Assembly (NCBI RefSeq): GCF_001854765.1
Contig: NZ_LJJE01000048.1
Coordinates: 1 to 52,061, forward strand
Origin: Vibrio sonorensis
Lineage (GTDB): Bacteria; Pseudomonadota; Gammaproteobacteria; Enterobacterales; Vibrionaceae
Length of the DNA: 52,061 nt
Direction: 5' to 3'
The notes under the pieces: model-generated
What the model was told of the DNA's origin: nothing
The model's database searches: none
Seen by the model: only the letters and a program-made list of their open reading frames with translations
Made by a program: the position numbers and the translations under genes
Part shown: positions 38,348 through 47,464 of the stretch, piece after piece
Layout: each line of letters starts with the position of its first letter
Position numbering within the stretch: position 1 is the first letter of the stretch

Positions 38348-39127
38348 ATGAAAATTGATGACGTGCCTATACAGGGCGAAATTTTAGAACATACGGGCAA
38401 AGTAATAATGTCCGATTTGGAAGATGTGGATTTGGCTGTAGGACATCAAATTTTGTCTGCTATTAACACGCTGGCAATTCATGCCCCGCACATAGGTTCC
38501 GGCCACCCGCGCTATAAAACCACCAAGACCATTAAAGACTTTTTAAATAGAGCGCCTGAAGATCAGCTAGCTTATGGCGTGTTTGACTCGCCTAAGTCGT
38601 TCTTAAAAGAGCTTGCCAAGGACGCTGGTGAGCAGGATAAGAAAGAAAAGCTCCTCGCCAAGTTACCGATGCTGTACCTATCTCGCGATCAAAGCATCAG
38701 CTTTAGTGATACTGACGCCGATAAGGTCAACGTCCACCAGCTAAAAGACGGCACTGGTAAGGTCATGGGGGATGTAGATGCTTATTATCCCGTGCTCAAT
38801 TACAGCCTAACGATTGTCTCTTGGCACAAAGAATCTATGAGCATGTTAGCGTCTCACCTTCTTACTTATTTCAGGGAGAGAATGAGAAAGGGTAAGCGTA
38901 CTTTCAAGTCAGAGCTCTACCTTGCGGGTGTTAAATTGGTGTTTGACTGGAGCTTTCAGGATGGCCTTACGTACATGGGGAGCAACATCAGCGAGCCGTT
39001 TAGCGAAGATAGGCTAAACGCTATGACCATAGATGTAATAGTAAAAGCAACGGCCTACAAACTGCGCATTGCTAAAGCCTTCCAAGCTCGATTGATAGGA
39101 CGCCCAGCGCATGAGCAAACAAAGTAA
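38348..39127 (+). CDS. Probable baseplate component
   Basis: A 259-residue protein with GGTGAGAA before the ATG. Hydrophobic/acidic pattern with LPMLYLSRDQSISFSDTDAD, YYPVLNYSLTIVSWHKESMS and AMTIDVIVKATAYKLRIA. The gene overlaps the hub gene by 17 bases. Its place next to hub and spike suggests a wedge or tail terminator protein; this is context-based. Confidence 0.55.
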   Translation: MKIDDVPIQGEILEHTGKVIMSDLEDVDLAVGHQILSAINTLAIHAPHIGSGHPRYKTTKTIKDFLNRAPEDQLAYGVFDSPKSFLKELAKDAGEQDKKEKLLAKLPMLYLSRDQSISFSDTDADKVNVHQLKDGTGKVMGDVDAYYPVLNYSLTIVSWHKESMSMLASHLLTYFRERMRKGKRTFKSELYLAGVKLVFDWSFQDGLTYMGSNISEPFSEDRLNAMTIDVIVKATAYKLRIAKAFQARLIGRPAHEQTK

Positions 39128-40093
39128 GGCCTTTATTCAAACGATAAAGGTTAACGGTCAGGAAGTGGATAAAACTAGCCTTGTGAGCTGCGCTTACATC
39201 GAGTGTTTGGATTTATCAACGCCTAGCATCATCGCTGAGTTTAAAGATGACAGGGGCGATCTGCGTGATGATGCAAAGCTTTCTAAAGGCGCGGTCATAG
39301 AGCTTGAATTTGGTGATATTGATGGTCGCGGCAATGCCATGTTTTACGAGGCTTTTGAGGTAAGCGCCGCTCCTATCAAAAACAACGTCATTAAAGCCGA
39401 AGGGTTCAGCAAAGCAGTCACGCAGTTGAAAGAGCCTGCTTCTAAACCTAAATACTTTGCCGACAAGCCGCTTATATTCATTCTAGAGTCGCTTTGCGAA
39501 AGCACGGGCTGGTGGTCAACTGCGCCGTGTCCGGCATTGGTACATATCATTTAAATTACGATATGACGCCCTCTAAACTTCTTCGCAATATCGCGCGTGA
39601 CTTTGGCGCGGCGGTTTGGGTGTGTCGCGGGGTGCTGCATTTTGTTCCCTTAGATGTACTCATGATGCAAAAGCCCCTCTATAAAGTCGGCTTGAATGCA
39701 AAAGACGTCGATATTGACATAACAAGGCATGAGGTTGTCGGCAATCAGAACCAATTTGAACGTGTTGCTCAAAAAGGCTTTTTCAGCTGGGCAACCGATA
39801 AGCACATAAAGCAAGCAACCACCAATAGCGGAAAAAGCAAAGTTTTAGTCACCACGCCTCATGGCCGTCTTGATAATTTATCTAAATATCTTCAGCCGCT
39901 CCTAGTGTTCCAGTGTTACGGGCTTAGTGATTTAGTGCCGTCTAACATGCTGGATCTCATTTTGGTGCGCCTTTCTAACGACGAAGCACTAGACGAGTCT
40001 TTACCTAATCGAATGATCATTTCAAGGGTGACGCATTACACTCAAGGCGAGCGTTACGTCATTGACGCAGAAGTAGGGGTAGCCAATGGATAA
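39111..40093 (+). CDS. Baseplate hub protein (gp27/gpD-like), frameshifted in this sequence
   Basis: About 327 residues if one C is restored near 39509 (ACGGGCTGG to ACGGGCCTGG, giving CESTGLVVNCAVSG). The N-terminal part has typical hub beta domains (IQTIKVNGQEVDKTSLVSCA, GAVIELEFGDIDGRG). Then comes MTPSKLLRNIARDFGAAVWV, the loop seen in phage late-control D/gp27 proteins, and a C-terminal beta part (MIISRVTHYTQGERYVIDAE). The hub joins tail tube to spike. It overlaps the spike gene by eight bases. Confidence 0.68.
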
Positions 40094-40826
40094 TCAAAGA
40101 AAGCTGTCTAATGAGCAAGGTTTGTTTCATGGCCGTTATAGGGCGAGGGTGGTCAATAATCGACACCCTAAGAAATGGCATATGGCGAGCGTTAGAGTGC
40201 TTGGTTATATGGACGACATAGCCGATAGAGATTTGCCTTGGGCAGAATACATGCTTCCACTCGGTGCGAGAGCGAAAGAGGGTGACATGATGCCTGTTCA
40301 AGCCGGTGATCTGGTTTGGGTAAGTTTTGAAGAGGGTGACACCCGAAAGCCGATCATAGAGGGGGCGGCTTATAGCGTAGATGGGCGAGATACGGGCGAG
40401 AGTTTGTTACCACAAGATGCGTGGAATAAAAAATACTCGCACAAGCGGACAGATAAGCAGCCAGCGCCGCCAGTACACGCCTATGGAGATAAGGTTTTTG
40501 ACCAAATGACATTTTTGCAACAGCTCACAATGTCCGGCGAATACTGTTTAACGCATAAACCCTCTGGTACGGCTATTCACGTTAACAAGAAAGGTCAGCT
40601 AGTCGTGCATGTTGAACATGATCGCTACGACTCCACCAGCGGCAATAAAACCGAAGAAGTTACCAAGAATCTAGAGTTGATAGTCAAAGGCAATGTTACG
40701 CGAACCATTACGGGCAATCTGACAGAAAAGGTCGGTGGAGACTACGAGATTGATGTGGCAGGAACTACCACCAGAAAATCGGGCGGTACTATGCGTGATA
40801 GCGCTGCGCAAATTCATCACAACTAA
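40086..40826 (+). CDS. Baseplate spike protein (gp5/gpV-like)
   Basis: A 246-residue protein. Residues 10-95 form the OB-like head (HGRYRARVVNNRHPKKWHMA, GARAKEGDMMPVQAGDLVWV, SFEEGDTRKPIIEGAAY). Residues 150-246 are the beta-helix needle with repeated turns (GTAIHVNKKGQLVVHVEH, GNVTRTITGNLTEKVGGDYE, IDVAGTTTRKSGGTM). It is the membrane-piercing trimer. Hub upstream and PAAR tip two genes downstream complete the device. Confidence 0.82.
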   Translation: MDNQRKLSNEQGLFHGRYRARVVNNRHPKKWHMASVRVLGYMDDIADRDLPWAEYMLPLGARAKEGDMMPVQAGDLVWVSFEEGDTRKPIIEGAAYSVDGRDTGESLLPQDAWNKKYSHKRTDKQPAPPVHAYGDKVFDQMTFLQQLTMSGEYCLTHKPSGTAIHVNKKGQLVVHVEHDRYDSTSGNKTEEVTKNLELIVKGNVTRTITGNLTEKVGGDYEIDVAGTTTRKSGGTMRDSAAQIHHN

Positions 40827-40835
40827 GGGCTTGCA

Positions 40836-41336
40836 ATGTCGTGGCTACCTACTGGCGCATTAATTTACCAAAGTGAAACCGCTATCAATGTGAGTGAGAC
40901 GGCCAGTTACACCCCTTTAGAAAATGAAAGGGTGGTTTCATACGATTACTCATTATCAAGCAACTGGAAAGATCGCCTAGTTGTCACCACGGACAATCTA
41001 GGTGTAACCGTTAAAGCAAGCTCTCTCGCAGGGCTCGTTACTCCTAACTACATTAAAGCAAAAGACATGACAGCTAATAAGTTGCTTTCATTTGCAAGCT
41101 GGGAAGTAATGCCCGAAGGATTGGAGATTGTCGACTTTAGCCCCGCCAGTGCAATGCTAGTTATGCAAATACACATTACCGCCAATGTGATTTTTGTCGA
41201 TCCGGCTACCTCGGAAGAAATCGCGCGTACTTACAATCAATCATTTGATATTAATATCGCGCCGAATTGGTCAGCAGGGCGGGAGCTACTTAAAAACTAT
41301 CGTAGTTGGTCAGTTATTCAAAAAGGAGTCATTTAA
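40836..41336 (+). CDS. Tail protein between spike and PAAR tip
   Basis: A 166-residue protein made mostly of beta strands (ERVVSYDYSLSSNWKDRLVV, GLEIVDFSPASAMLVMQIHI, AEEIARTYNQSFDINIAPN-type end). By position it is a baseplate or spike accessory protein. No family recognised. Confidence 0.55.
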   Translation: MSWLPTGALIYQSETAINVSETASYTPLENERVVSYDYSLSSNWKDRLVVTTDNLGVTVKASSLAGLVTPNYIKAKDMTANKLLSFASWEVMPEGLEIVDFSPASAMLVMQIHITANVIFVDPATSEEIARTYNQSFDINIAPNWSAGRELLKNYRSWSVIQKGVI

Positions 41337-41338
41337 CT

Positions 41339-41632
41339 ATGCCAGCAATACATCGAAAAGGTGACAGCTGTACAGGGCATGATACATACCCGCCGCGCAA
41401 TAATGTTGGTGGTTCTGGTGATGTGTTTATTAATGGTATCCCTGTTCATCGCGTTGGGGATGCATGGCCTCCGCACTGTAGCGTTGTTCCCGATCATCCT
41501 TGTCATGCAGGCTCGGCCGCTAGCGGCTCGGCTACTGTTTTCGCTAACGGTCGCCCATTGTGCCGAATTGGGGACGCTGTAGATTGCGGCTCTGCTATGG
41601 CGTCGGGAAGTCCTGACGTTTTTTCTAACTGA
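41339..41632 (+). CDS. PAAR-domain spike tip protein
   Basis: Ninety-seven residues from ATG 41339 with AGGAG eleven bases upstream. PAAR repeats are clear: AIHRKGDSCTGHDTYPPRNN, GGSGDVFINGIPVHRVGDAW, SATVFANGRPLCRIGDAVDC, and GSPDVFSN. The His/Cys residues bind a metal at the sharp tip placed on the spike. It ends the baseplate operon. Confidence 0.85.
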   Translation: MPAIHRKGDSCTGHDTYPPRNNVGGSGDVFINGIPVHRVGDAWPPHCSVVPDHPCHAGSAASGSATVFANGRPLCRIGDAVDCGSAMASGSPDVFSN

Positions 41633-41659
41633 GAAGATAAGCCAAAGATTGAATTAATT

Positions 41660-41676
41660 AATTTTCAGTGCAAATT
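41660..41676. repeat. Dispersed palindrome, copy 9 (one mismatch)
   Basis: AATTTTCAGTGCAAATT, intergenic between tail and lysis operons, 28 bases before a TTATCATAGACTG motif. Confidence 0.6.
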
Positions 41677-41703
41677 ACTAGTTCGGCTTTTTTGTCTCCG
41701 TCA

Positions 41704-41717
41704 TTATCATAGACTGT
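41704..41717 (+). promoter_or_regulatory. TTATCATAGACTG motif upstream of the lysis cassette
   Basis: TTATCATAGACTGT followed by AGTTTTTACTAATAGGTG and the ATG at 41741. Confidence 0.55.
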
Positions 41718-41740
41718 AGTTTTTACTAATAGGTGTAATT

Positions 41741-42247
41741 ATGATTCTTTACGGTGTACTGAGAAAGTCAGACATTAAAGACTATGCATTTGCAGTCTGC
41801 GCGGCTATAGGGCATGGACGCCACGGCCTAGCAACTGAAATGCTGGTAGAGACATGCGCCGCCGAAACGCTACTAGCGACCGCAAAAGACCGAACGCTTT
41901 ATTACGCTGGTGCGGGTGTGGCGCAAGTTGATGAAAGTACCTTTGACTGGCTTAAGGATAAGTACAAGTCACATCGCATTGCGCGAGACATCAAGAAAAA
42001 GCTGGGTGTAGACCTGATGCTGGTTACTTACCGTGAGCTTGATTTCTCGCCGCTCATCTCTCTTATCTTCGCTCGCTTGCGTTATTGGACAGTCCCAGAG
42101 GCCATCCCGACCACGCAAGAAGCACGCGCGGAATATTGGAAAAAACACTACAACACATCAAAAGGCAAAGGCTCACCTGAAGAGTACCTAGAACGCTGTA
42201 AGGCTTCAGGTGTGGACGCGCTTTTCAAAGGAGAAGACCAAAAATGA
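41741..42247 (+). CDS. Probable endolysin (phage lysozyme-like)
   Basis: A 168-residue protein. Glu at GLATEMLVETCAAETLLATA and the segment YYAGAGVAQVDESTFDWLKD follow the catalytic Glu and substrate groove of phage transglycosylase/lysozyme-like proteins. YWKKHYNTSKGKGSPEEYLE is the usual C-terminal signature of such phage proteins. No signal peptide, so export would need the holin-like protein immediately downstream (four-base overlap). Lysis context supports the call; the exact bond cut is unknown. Confidence 0.65.
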   Translation: MILYGVLRKSDIKDYAFAVCAAIGHGRHGLATEMLVETCAAETLLATAKDRTLYYAGAGVAQVDESTFDWLKDKYKSHRIARDIKKKLGVDLMLVTYRELDFSPLISLIFARLRYWTVPEAIPTTQEARAEYWKKHYNTSKGKGSPEEYLERCKASGVDALFKGEDQK

Positions 42248-42516
42248 AACTACTAGGTTTGTTTATCGCCGCTTTTATGGCGTCCGTGCTCGCACTTCCG
42301 GCGCTGGCGTCTGAGTTTACGCTGACGGTTCCAGAAGGCGCGCCAAATTGGCTAACGTCGGCGCTGGTGGCCTTTATTGGCGTTTGCGGCGTGGTGTCAA
42401 AGCTTGATGCACACATTCCCGAAACCCTAAAAGCTCGCTTGCCTCGGTGGCTGGTTAGCGTTTGGGATTTCTTTGGGGGTAATTACCTCAAATCAAAAAA
42501 TAAAGACAGCGCATGA
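42244..42516 (+). CDS. Holin-like membrane protein
   Basis: A 90-residue protein with an N-terminal hydrophobic segment that looks like a signal peptide (LLGLFIAAFMASVLALPALA) and a second span (WLTSALVAFIGVCGVVSKLD), then a basic cytoplasmic tail. Between endolysin and spanin genes, each overlapping by four bases, the holin or pinholin role fits best. Confidence 0.65.
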   Translation: MKLLGLFIAAFMASVLALPALASEFTLTVPEGAPNWLTSALVAFIGVCGVVSKLDAHIPETLKARLPRWLVSVWDFFGGNYLKSKNKDSA

Positions 42517-42731
42517 GCGTTAACGTTGCTCTAAAAGCGCTAGGAGTCGTAGCCGATGTCGTCGAAACCGTCATTCAAGTCAAAAAAAAGCGCTCTGCCA
42601 CTGAGCTTGCGGAGCGCCGAAAAATGGCTAAAGCCGATCCTGTTGGCTACTTCCGTCAGTTTACTGGTAAGCGGGTGCGAAATGCTGAGCGACGCACCAG
42701 TGAAACAGGCGACGGTGTGCGTCGCGACTGA
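42513..42731 (+). CDS. Small basic lysis-cassette protein
   Basis: A 72-residue protein (VALKALGVVADVVETVIQVK then a Lys/Arg-rich tail) overlapping the holin-like gene by four bases. The o-spanin-like frame begins inside it in another phase. It may be an i-spanin analogue with an atypically short N-terminal helix, or an antiholin. Uncertain. Confidence 0.5.
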   Translation: MSVNVALKALGVVADVVETVIQVKKKRSATELAERRKMAKADPVGYFRQFTGKRVRNAERRTSETGDGVRRD

Positions 42732-42921
42732 GCCCGTCCTAAATGAATTTATTTCTTTTAGTGGCGTCAATCTCGCTGTTGTGGACGCTCGCACTCATCA
42801 AGTGGTGCATCAACAGGCCGTGCCAGAGTCCACCAGCGTAACGTTTTTAACTGAATCAGATCTAGCGGAGCTTGCCGTATACATCGAGCAGCTTCGCCAA
42901 TGTGTAGATAACAACTTTTAA
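42556..42921 (+). CDS. O-spanin-like lipoprotein (Rz1-like)
   Basis: The frame is 121 codons. A membrane segment (LKPILLATSVSLLVSGCEML) ends in the lipobox LVSGC, so the mature protein is an outer-membrane lipoprotein anchored at that Cys. The rest is a short periplasmic domain. It is nested out of phase in the previous gene, the standard layout of Rz/Rz1 pairs. The true start may be downstream of 42556, since the first 35 residues are only basic linker. Confidence 0.65.
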   Translation: MSSKPSFKSKKSALPLSLRSAEKWLKPILLATSVSLLVSGCEMLSDAPVKQATVCVATEPVLNEFISFSGVNLAVVDARTHQVVHQQAVPESTSVTFLTESDLAELAVYIEQLRQCVDNNF

Positions 42922-42994
42922 CCCGCTATTTCCCCTGCATTTGCGCAGTAAGTAGCAAGCAACACTAACAACTATCACTAAGGATATTGTAACT

Positions 42995-44614
42995 ATGAGT
43001 ATTGACTCTTATAACCGACAACTGCAACAGCAGCGAGAGTACGCAAATGCAATGCGCCAGACGTTAATTCGATCTCAATTCGATGACTGCTCTAACTACA
43101 TTGCAGATCCCGAAATGCGAAACGCTTCTATTGCGGAGGCAGTCGCGGCCGATCCTATTTATGCATCAATGGGCGAACACGGCCTCACTACGGCCATGAT
43201 TCACATTCAAGCCATTAACGAATTTTCAGAAAAAAATGACGGTCGCCTACCTTCAGACATGTTGCTTGCGTCAGCGCGTCAAGAGCTTGAAAACTTATAC
43301 GTTGATTCGGGCGTAAGTACTAACAAAGACATGATGCTTGCAGCGGTGCAAGCAGGTACCACTACTAGCCAAGGCATACCAACTGTCGTCACTACAGCGC
43401 AAGTGGCGCTTCCTCGACTGCTTGCCAGCCAGACGCTAGATGTAGTGACTTACATCTCAGGCAAGCGCACCTCTGAGCTTGAATATTTCGAAATCGAAAC
43501 GGTGGCGGGTTCTGACTTTGGTGACTACAAGAAGGGCGATCTTATTGGTGCGCTGGATGGTGGTCAGTATTCTAATATGGTTCAGCACTTTGCTTTCCCA
43601 GACAAAGCAAACGGTACTGTTACGACGTTTTCTTTTGACTCAGCGCTGGACACGCCTGCAAAAAAAATGCTTCCTATTGCAAAAGGTTCTGTCGTTCTCT
43701 ACATCAATAAAGATCGCGTAGGTGTGGAAGCAGAAGCTGGCAAATTGTACGGTACGTACGTGCAAGGGGGCACTCCGCTCACGGTTACGGCTACCATCGA
43801 TCACAAGAGCGGCAAGGTCGTAGTTGAAACAAGTGGCGCTCCTTTAGTTGCGGGAACTATATTGGAGCTAGAGATTCAGATTGACATTGAAGCCGAACCT
43901 AACCTTATCCCCGAAATCGCGCAACAAGTTACTAGCTTTAAAATAAATCCAGCACTGCGCATTCTTCGCTCTTCACAATCACTTCAGTCTTTATGGAAGA
44001 TGCGTTCTGATTTGAACGTCGACGCACGCGCGCTCAATCTAACCACGCTGCGCGATCATCTTGCTGCTCAAGACGACCTTCATGTAATCAAAAATTTGTC
44101 ATGGCTAGCAAAGCGTGAGGCCATTATTAATTGCGCGCCGAAAGCTGGCAGCAATGACAATACTATGGAAGGTTTCGAACTGGTTCGCACTCAGCTCACT
44201 GCGGTCTCTGATGATATGATGTCAATATCACAAGAGTCAGGCTTAGTGGGGTTGTACTGTACTCGTGAAGCTTCGGCATTCTTCAAAAACACACCTTCAT
44301 TTAAACAAGCCACTGGCTACCAGCAACTAAATAGCATCCACTTTGTCGGTATTGCGTTTAATCGATACAAAATTTACGAAGTTCCTCAAGATATTCCTGA
44401 ATTAGCACCAGGTGAGGCACTTGGTTACGGCAAATCAAACGTTGAAGGTCGAGCACCTTGGTTAAAAGGTGATATTGAGCCACCAATGCAAATTGACCAC
44501 CAAATCAGCCAAGGCCTTGTTAAGTCAGACACGACCGCAGCGCGTGGCTATAACACAATCAACCCTAAACATGGTCAAAACCTCATCTACAAGCTGAAGT
44601 TTATTAACCAGTAA
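42995..44614 (+). CDS. Major capsid protein
   Basis: A 539-residue protein. After a helical N-terminal arm (NRQLQQQREYANAMRQTLIR) come long mixed domains (LPRLLASQTLDVVTYISGKR; MRSDLNVDARALNLTTLRDH) and a C-terminal PWLKGDIEPPMQIDHQISQG. Size and layout match P1 gp23-type and other large HK97-fold capsid proteins. It has its own terminator and stands directly upstream of the sheath gene, the P1 order 23-22. Expected to be the most expressed late gene. Confidence 0.7.
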   Translation: MSIDSYNRQLQQQREYANAMRQTLIRSQFDDCSNYIADPEMRNASIAEAVAADPIYASMGEHGLTTAMIHIQAINEFSEKNDGRLPSDMLLASARQELENLYVDSGVSTNKDMMLAAVQAGTTTSQGIPTVVTTAQVALPRLLASQTLDVVTYISGKRTSELEYFEIETVAGSDFGDYKKGDLIGALDGGQYSNMVQHFAFPDKANGTVTTFSFDSALDTPAKKMLPIAKGSVVLYINKDRVGVEAEAGKLYGTYVQGGTPLTVTATIDHKSGKVVVETSGAPLVAGTILELEIQIDIEAEPNLIPEIAQQVTSFKINPALRILRSSQSLQSLWKMRSDLNVDARALNLTTLRDHLAAQDDLHVIKNLSWLAKREAIINCAPKAGSNDNTMEGFELVRTQLTAVSDDMMSISQESGLVGLYCTREASAFFKNTPSFKQATGYQQLNSIHFVGIAFNRYKIYEVPQDIPELAPGEALGYGKSNVEGRAPWLKGDIEPPMQIDHQISQGLVKSDTTAARGYNTINPKHGQNLIYKLKFINQ

Positions 44615-44630
44615 TCGGGCGTACGTTTAT

Positions 44631-44653
44631 GGGCAGCAAATCGCTGCCCTTTT
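44631..44653 (+). terminator. Terminator after the major capsid gene
   Basis: GGGCAGC (44631-44637) pairs with GCTGCCC (44643-44649), followed by TTTT. Confidence 0.75.
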
Positions 44654-44678
44654 CCCTTAAACCTAAGAGATATTGATT

Positions 44679-45101
44679 ATGCAAATTGTTGTTGTGACAA
44701 ACATGACAGGTTATCAAGTCCGCATTGGGGCAATGTTAATCAAACCGCTGCGTGAGACGACTAAAGAGCAAAGCTTTAGCTTTACAAGCTGCAAAGATGC
44801 GTTGGCATTCGTCGAGGCGGTGAAAAAGACGGGTCATGCAGGCCTCGTAGCTGCCTACGCGCCTTCAGATAAAGACCTTGAGGCCGAAGGCATTAAGCTG
44901 GTTAAGACGCAGGACGACGGCGCGTTGAAGCCAAACGGTGAACTAACGCTTGAGCAAAAGCAAGCCCAGCTAGTTAAAGAGCTTATGGAAAAGTCCAAGT
45001 CAGAACTGGAAAAGATGGCGGAAGACATGAAGCTTGAAGACTGGAAAGGGCTGAACAAAGAGCCTCTAGCTGAACTAATCGCGGCTAACACTCAACTGTA
45101 A
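44679..45101 (+). CDS. Small late protein between capsid and sheath
   Basis: About 140 residues from ATG 44679 (TTG 44673 is possible). The N-terminus is beta-like (VVVTNMTGYQVRIGAMLIKP). The C-terminal 45 residues look like a HeH/LEM-type helical motif (KSKSELEKMAEDMKLEDWKG then LNKEPLAELIAANTQ), which phages use in head and tail accessory proteins. It is 14 bases from the sheath start. Confidence 0.55.
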   Translation: MQIVVVTNMTGYQVRIGAMLIKPLRETTKEQSFSFTSCKDALAFVEAVKKTGHAGLVAAYAPSDKDLEAEGIKLVKTQDDGALKPNGELTLEQKQAQLVKELMEKSKSELEKMAEDMKLEDWKGLNKEPLAELIAANTQL

Positions 45102-45107
45102 AGAGGT

Positions 45108-45124
45108 AATTTTCAGTGAAAATT
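45108..45124. repeat. Dispersed palindrome, copy 10, overlapping a start codon
   Basis: Perfect AATTTTCAGTGAAAATT. Its central GTG (45116) is the likely sheath start with AGAGG nine bases before, the same arrangement as at 11355. Confidence 0.7.
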
Positions 45125-46737
45125 GAATCCAAATTATCCCAAGTCGCTCAATCGGTGGTGCTTGCCACCGATGCGTCAGCACGATTGACGTCAGTAGCGG
45201 CAACGCGATGCGCTTTTGTGGCGTTGTCATTTCTCGCACGGGTGCGCCGTTTGAAGTGCTGACCGTGGGCGAAAACTGGCAAGACGTATTGGGCAAACCT
45301 TATCACTTTCGTTGCGGCATGGGCGCGGAGTCTATGCGTCAATTAGATGAAGCGGTAGAAGGCGGCAAGGGTTATGTTGTTCGCGTTGTGCCTACCTCGG
45401 CCAAGTTCCCAGTAGTCACACTGCGAGACAAAGTGGCTAACGAAGACCCAGCCACGGCGCTTTATAACACGCACGGCAAAACAACCGATGTCGGAAGCAC
45501 TCACGAAACCGTTACCACGGCTTTGCCTTACGGCACTGACATTGTTCAAAATGATGTGGCTGACATTGTTAGCTTTTATCTCATTGATGGCGACAATGAA
45601 AATAAACGCTTCCTCAAGCTAGAAGCTTTAGACGCGCAAGAGTTTGGCGCAAATATGAAGCTTCTCACTTTGTTTGAGCAGCAAGGCGATGTAATCGTAG
45701 AGCTAGAAAGTCACACGGTATCCACTGATATTGAAGCTCGCGACACTTACGATGCGCCAGCGTTTATTTCTGACAAGTTAGACGCCAATTCAAAACGTGT
45801 TCGCTGCGAAGTGAACATGGAGAAAATAGCCGAACTCACGGACTTTGAAAGCCTAGCCTTTAAAGGCGGTACGTCCGGCAATATGAGAGAAATTACCTCG
45901 GCGGATTATCTCAAGGCGATCCGTGTGCTAACCAATGCCGATCCAGAAGCGCACGCCGTGCTCGCCCTTGGTTGTTATGATGACCAAGCACTAAAAGAGC
46001 TTGAGCAATATGCGGAAGATTGCCGAATAGGGCATTATTTCGACCTTGAGCCAAATCTTTCTTATGAGTTGGCGCTTGCTCGTAAAAAGTTACTGCCTGT
46101 CAATTCGCACTATTCTTGCTGCTATCACTTCCCGTATCGCTGTAAAGATCCGTTTTATGGCAATGATGTGTCTTATGGTGTTTCAGGGCTTATCTTTGCG
46201 GCAAAAGCGAAAGGGGTTGCTTCAAAAGCGCCTGTCGGTGCGTGGCATAAAGTGCCTGCGGGTATGGATCGCGCGACGGTCAATCGAGCGGGTTTAGTGC
46301 TCAATGAAAATGTCGGTACGCCAAATTATGACGCGATGGTAAAAGCGCGCATCAATAAAGTTGGTTTGAATCCTCAAGGTCAGCCAATGATTGATGACCA
46401 CCTAACTTGCAGAGTGAAAAGTGATGATTTGCGCTTTGAAGGCATTGTTGCTGGCGACAACTACCTGAAGCGTGAATGGTACAAGCTCACCCAGCAATGG
46501 AAACATGAGCCTATCAAAGAGGCGATGGAAGGTCTAACCAAAGGCTTTATTGCTATCTTAGACGCCGCAAAAACCGCAGGCATTATCACCCCAACCTCAA
46601 AAGGCGGCGACGCTTTTAACTTCAAGATTGAAGAAAAAGGCAGCGATTTACTGGTGGCGGTATGGCTCGCCAATATTCAAGGCTCGATGCGTCGTTCTAC
46701 GGGTCAGTGCGTTCTTAAATCCTACGATGGAGAGTAA
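45116..46737 (+). CDS. Tail sheath protein, frameshifted near its N-terminus in this sequence
   Basis: About 540 residues if one A is restored near 45180 (TCAGCACG to TCAGCAACG, giving ATDASATIDVSSGNAMRF). Without it, the open frame starts at 45208. Sheath features: SSGNAMRFCGVVISRTGAPF near the N-terminus, a central variable domain, and the conserved C-terminus (FRFEGIVAGDNYLKREWYKL-type, then LVAVWLANIQGSMRRSTGQC). The contractile sheath drives the tube through the host envelope. The start codon lies in a dispersed palindrome. Confidence 0.75.
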
Positions 46738-46743
46738 TTAAAA

Positions 46744-47451
46744 ATGAGCAAGAGCCCATTTAAAGAAGGTGCGCGCCTTCCGAATATCGCGCTATCAACT
46801 GCGATGATGGCCGCGCAAAACAAAGCGGCAGAGCAAGAAACGATCACCGAAGAGGTATTACTTGCTTCTGTTGATGATGACGTCATTTTGTCGGAACTGT
46901 CTGAGCTTTCAGAAAAGCAAATGCGCTCTCTAGGGGCATCAATTGTGATTGAGTTCGCTCGTTCAGACGATCACACCTATGACGGCCTAGAAGCCATTAT
47001 TATTGGTTCAATTGATGAGCCTGAAGGTGACGAAGAGCCAGAGCTTGACGATGACGAGCTAGAAGAGTTTAACGATCTTCTATCTGTTGTGGGTGATGCC
47101 TTGGTAGCGTTCTCAGGTAAAGACATCAAGATGGTGCAAAAGGCACTAGAGAGCGAAGATGACGAGCTTTTAGACGCTATCGCGGCGGCGGTCGTAGAAA
47201 AGACAAAAGGTGAGTCAACAAGCGAAATGGTGGCGGATTTCTCTGTCAAAGAGTCGTTGATTTTGTCGGCTACCAAAAAGGTCGTGCGAAACGGTGAGCT
47301 TAAGCTGGTTAAGACCAACCGCAAAAAGCGCAAGATGACAGCCGCGCAAAAGCAAGCGCTTAAAAAAGCGCGTAAAAAGTCTCATAGTGCGGCAGCGCGC
47401 GCCAAGCGCAAAAAGTCTAATCGCAAGCGTGCCCAGCGCGGCATGAAGTAG
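46744..47451 (+). CDS. Acidic/basic late protein
   Basis: A 235-residue protein. Residues 40-150 are strongly acidic (EPEGDEEPELDDDELEEFND) and the last 50 are strongly basic (RKKSHSAAARAKRKKSNRKR). This polarity suggests a scaffold, tail chaperone or DNA-contacting virion protein. It lies between sheath and tube genes. No family recognised. Confidence 0.55.
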   Translation: MSKSPFKEGARLPNIALSTAMMAAQNKAAEQETITEEVLLASVDDDVILSELSELSEKQMRSLGASIVIEFARSDDHTYDGLEAIIIGSIDEPEGDEEPELDDDELEEFNDLLSVVGDALVAFSGKDIKMVQKALESEDDELLDAIAAAVVEKTKGESTSEMVADFSVKESLILSATKKVVRNGELKLVKTNRKKRKMTAAQKQALKKARKKSHSAAARAKRKKSNRKRAQRGMK

Positions 47452-47464
47452 TAAGGCGTAACCG

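Noticed and set aside
41741..42247. Structural protein label for the first gene of the lysis cassette
   Set aside because: Catalytic-Glu-type motif, holin-like and lipoprotein neighbours make endolysin more likely, though not certain.
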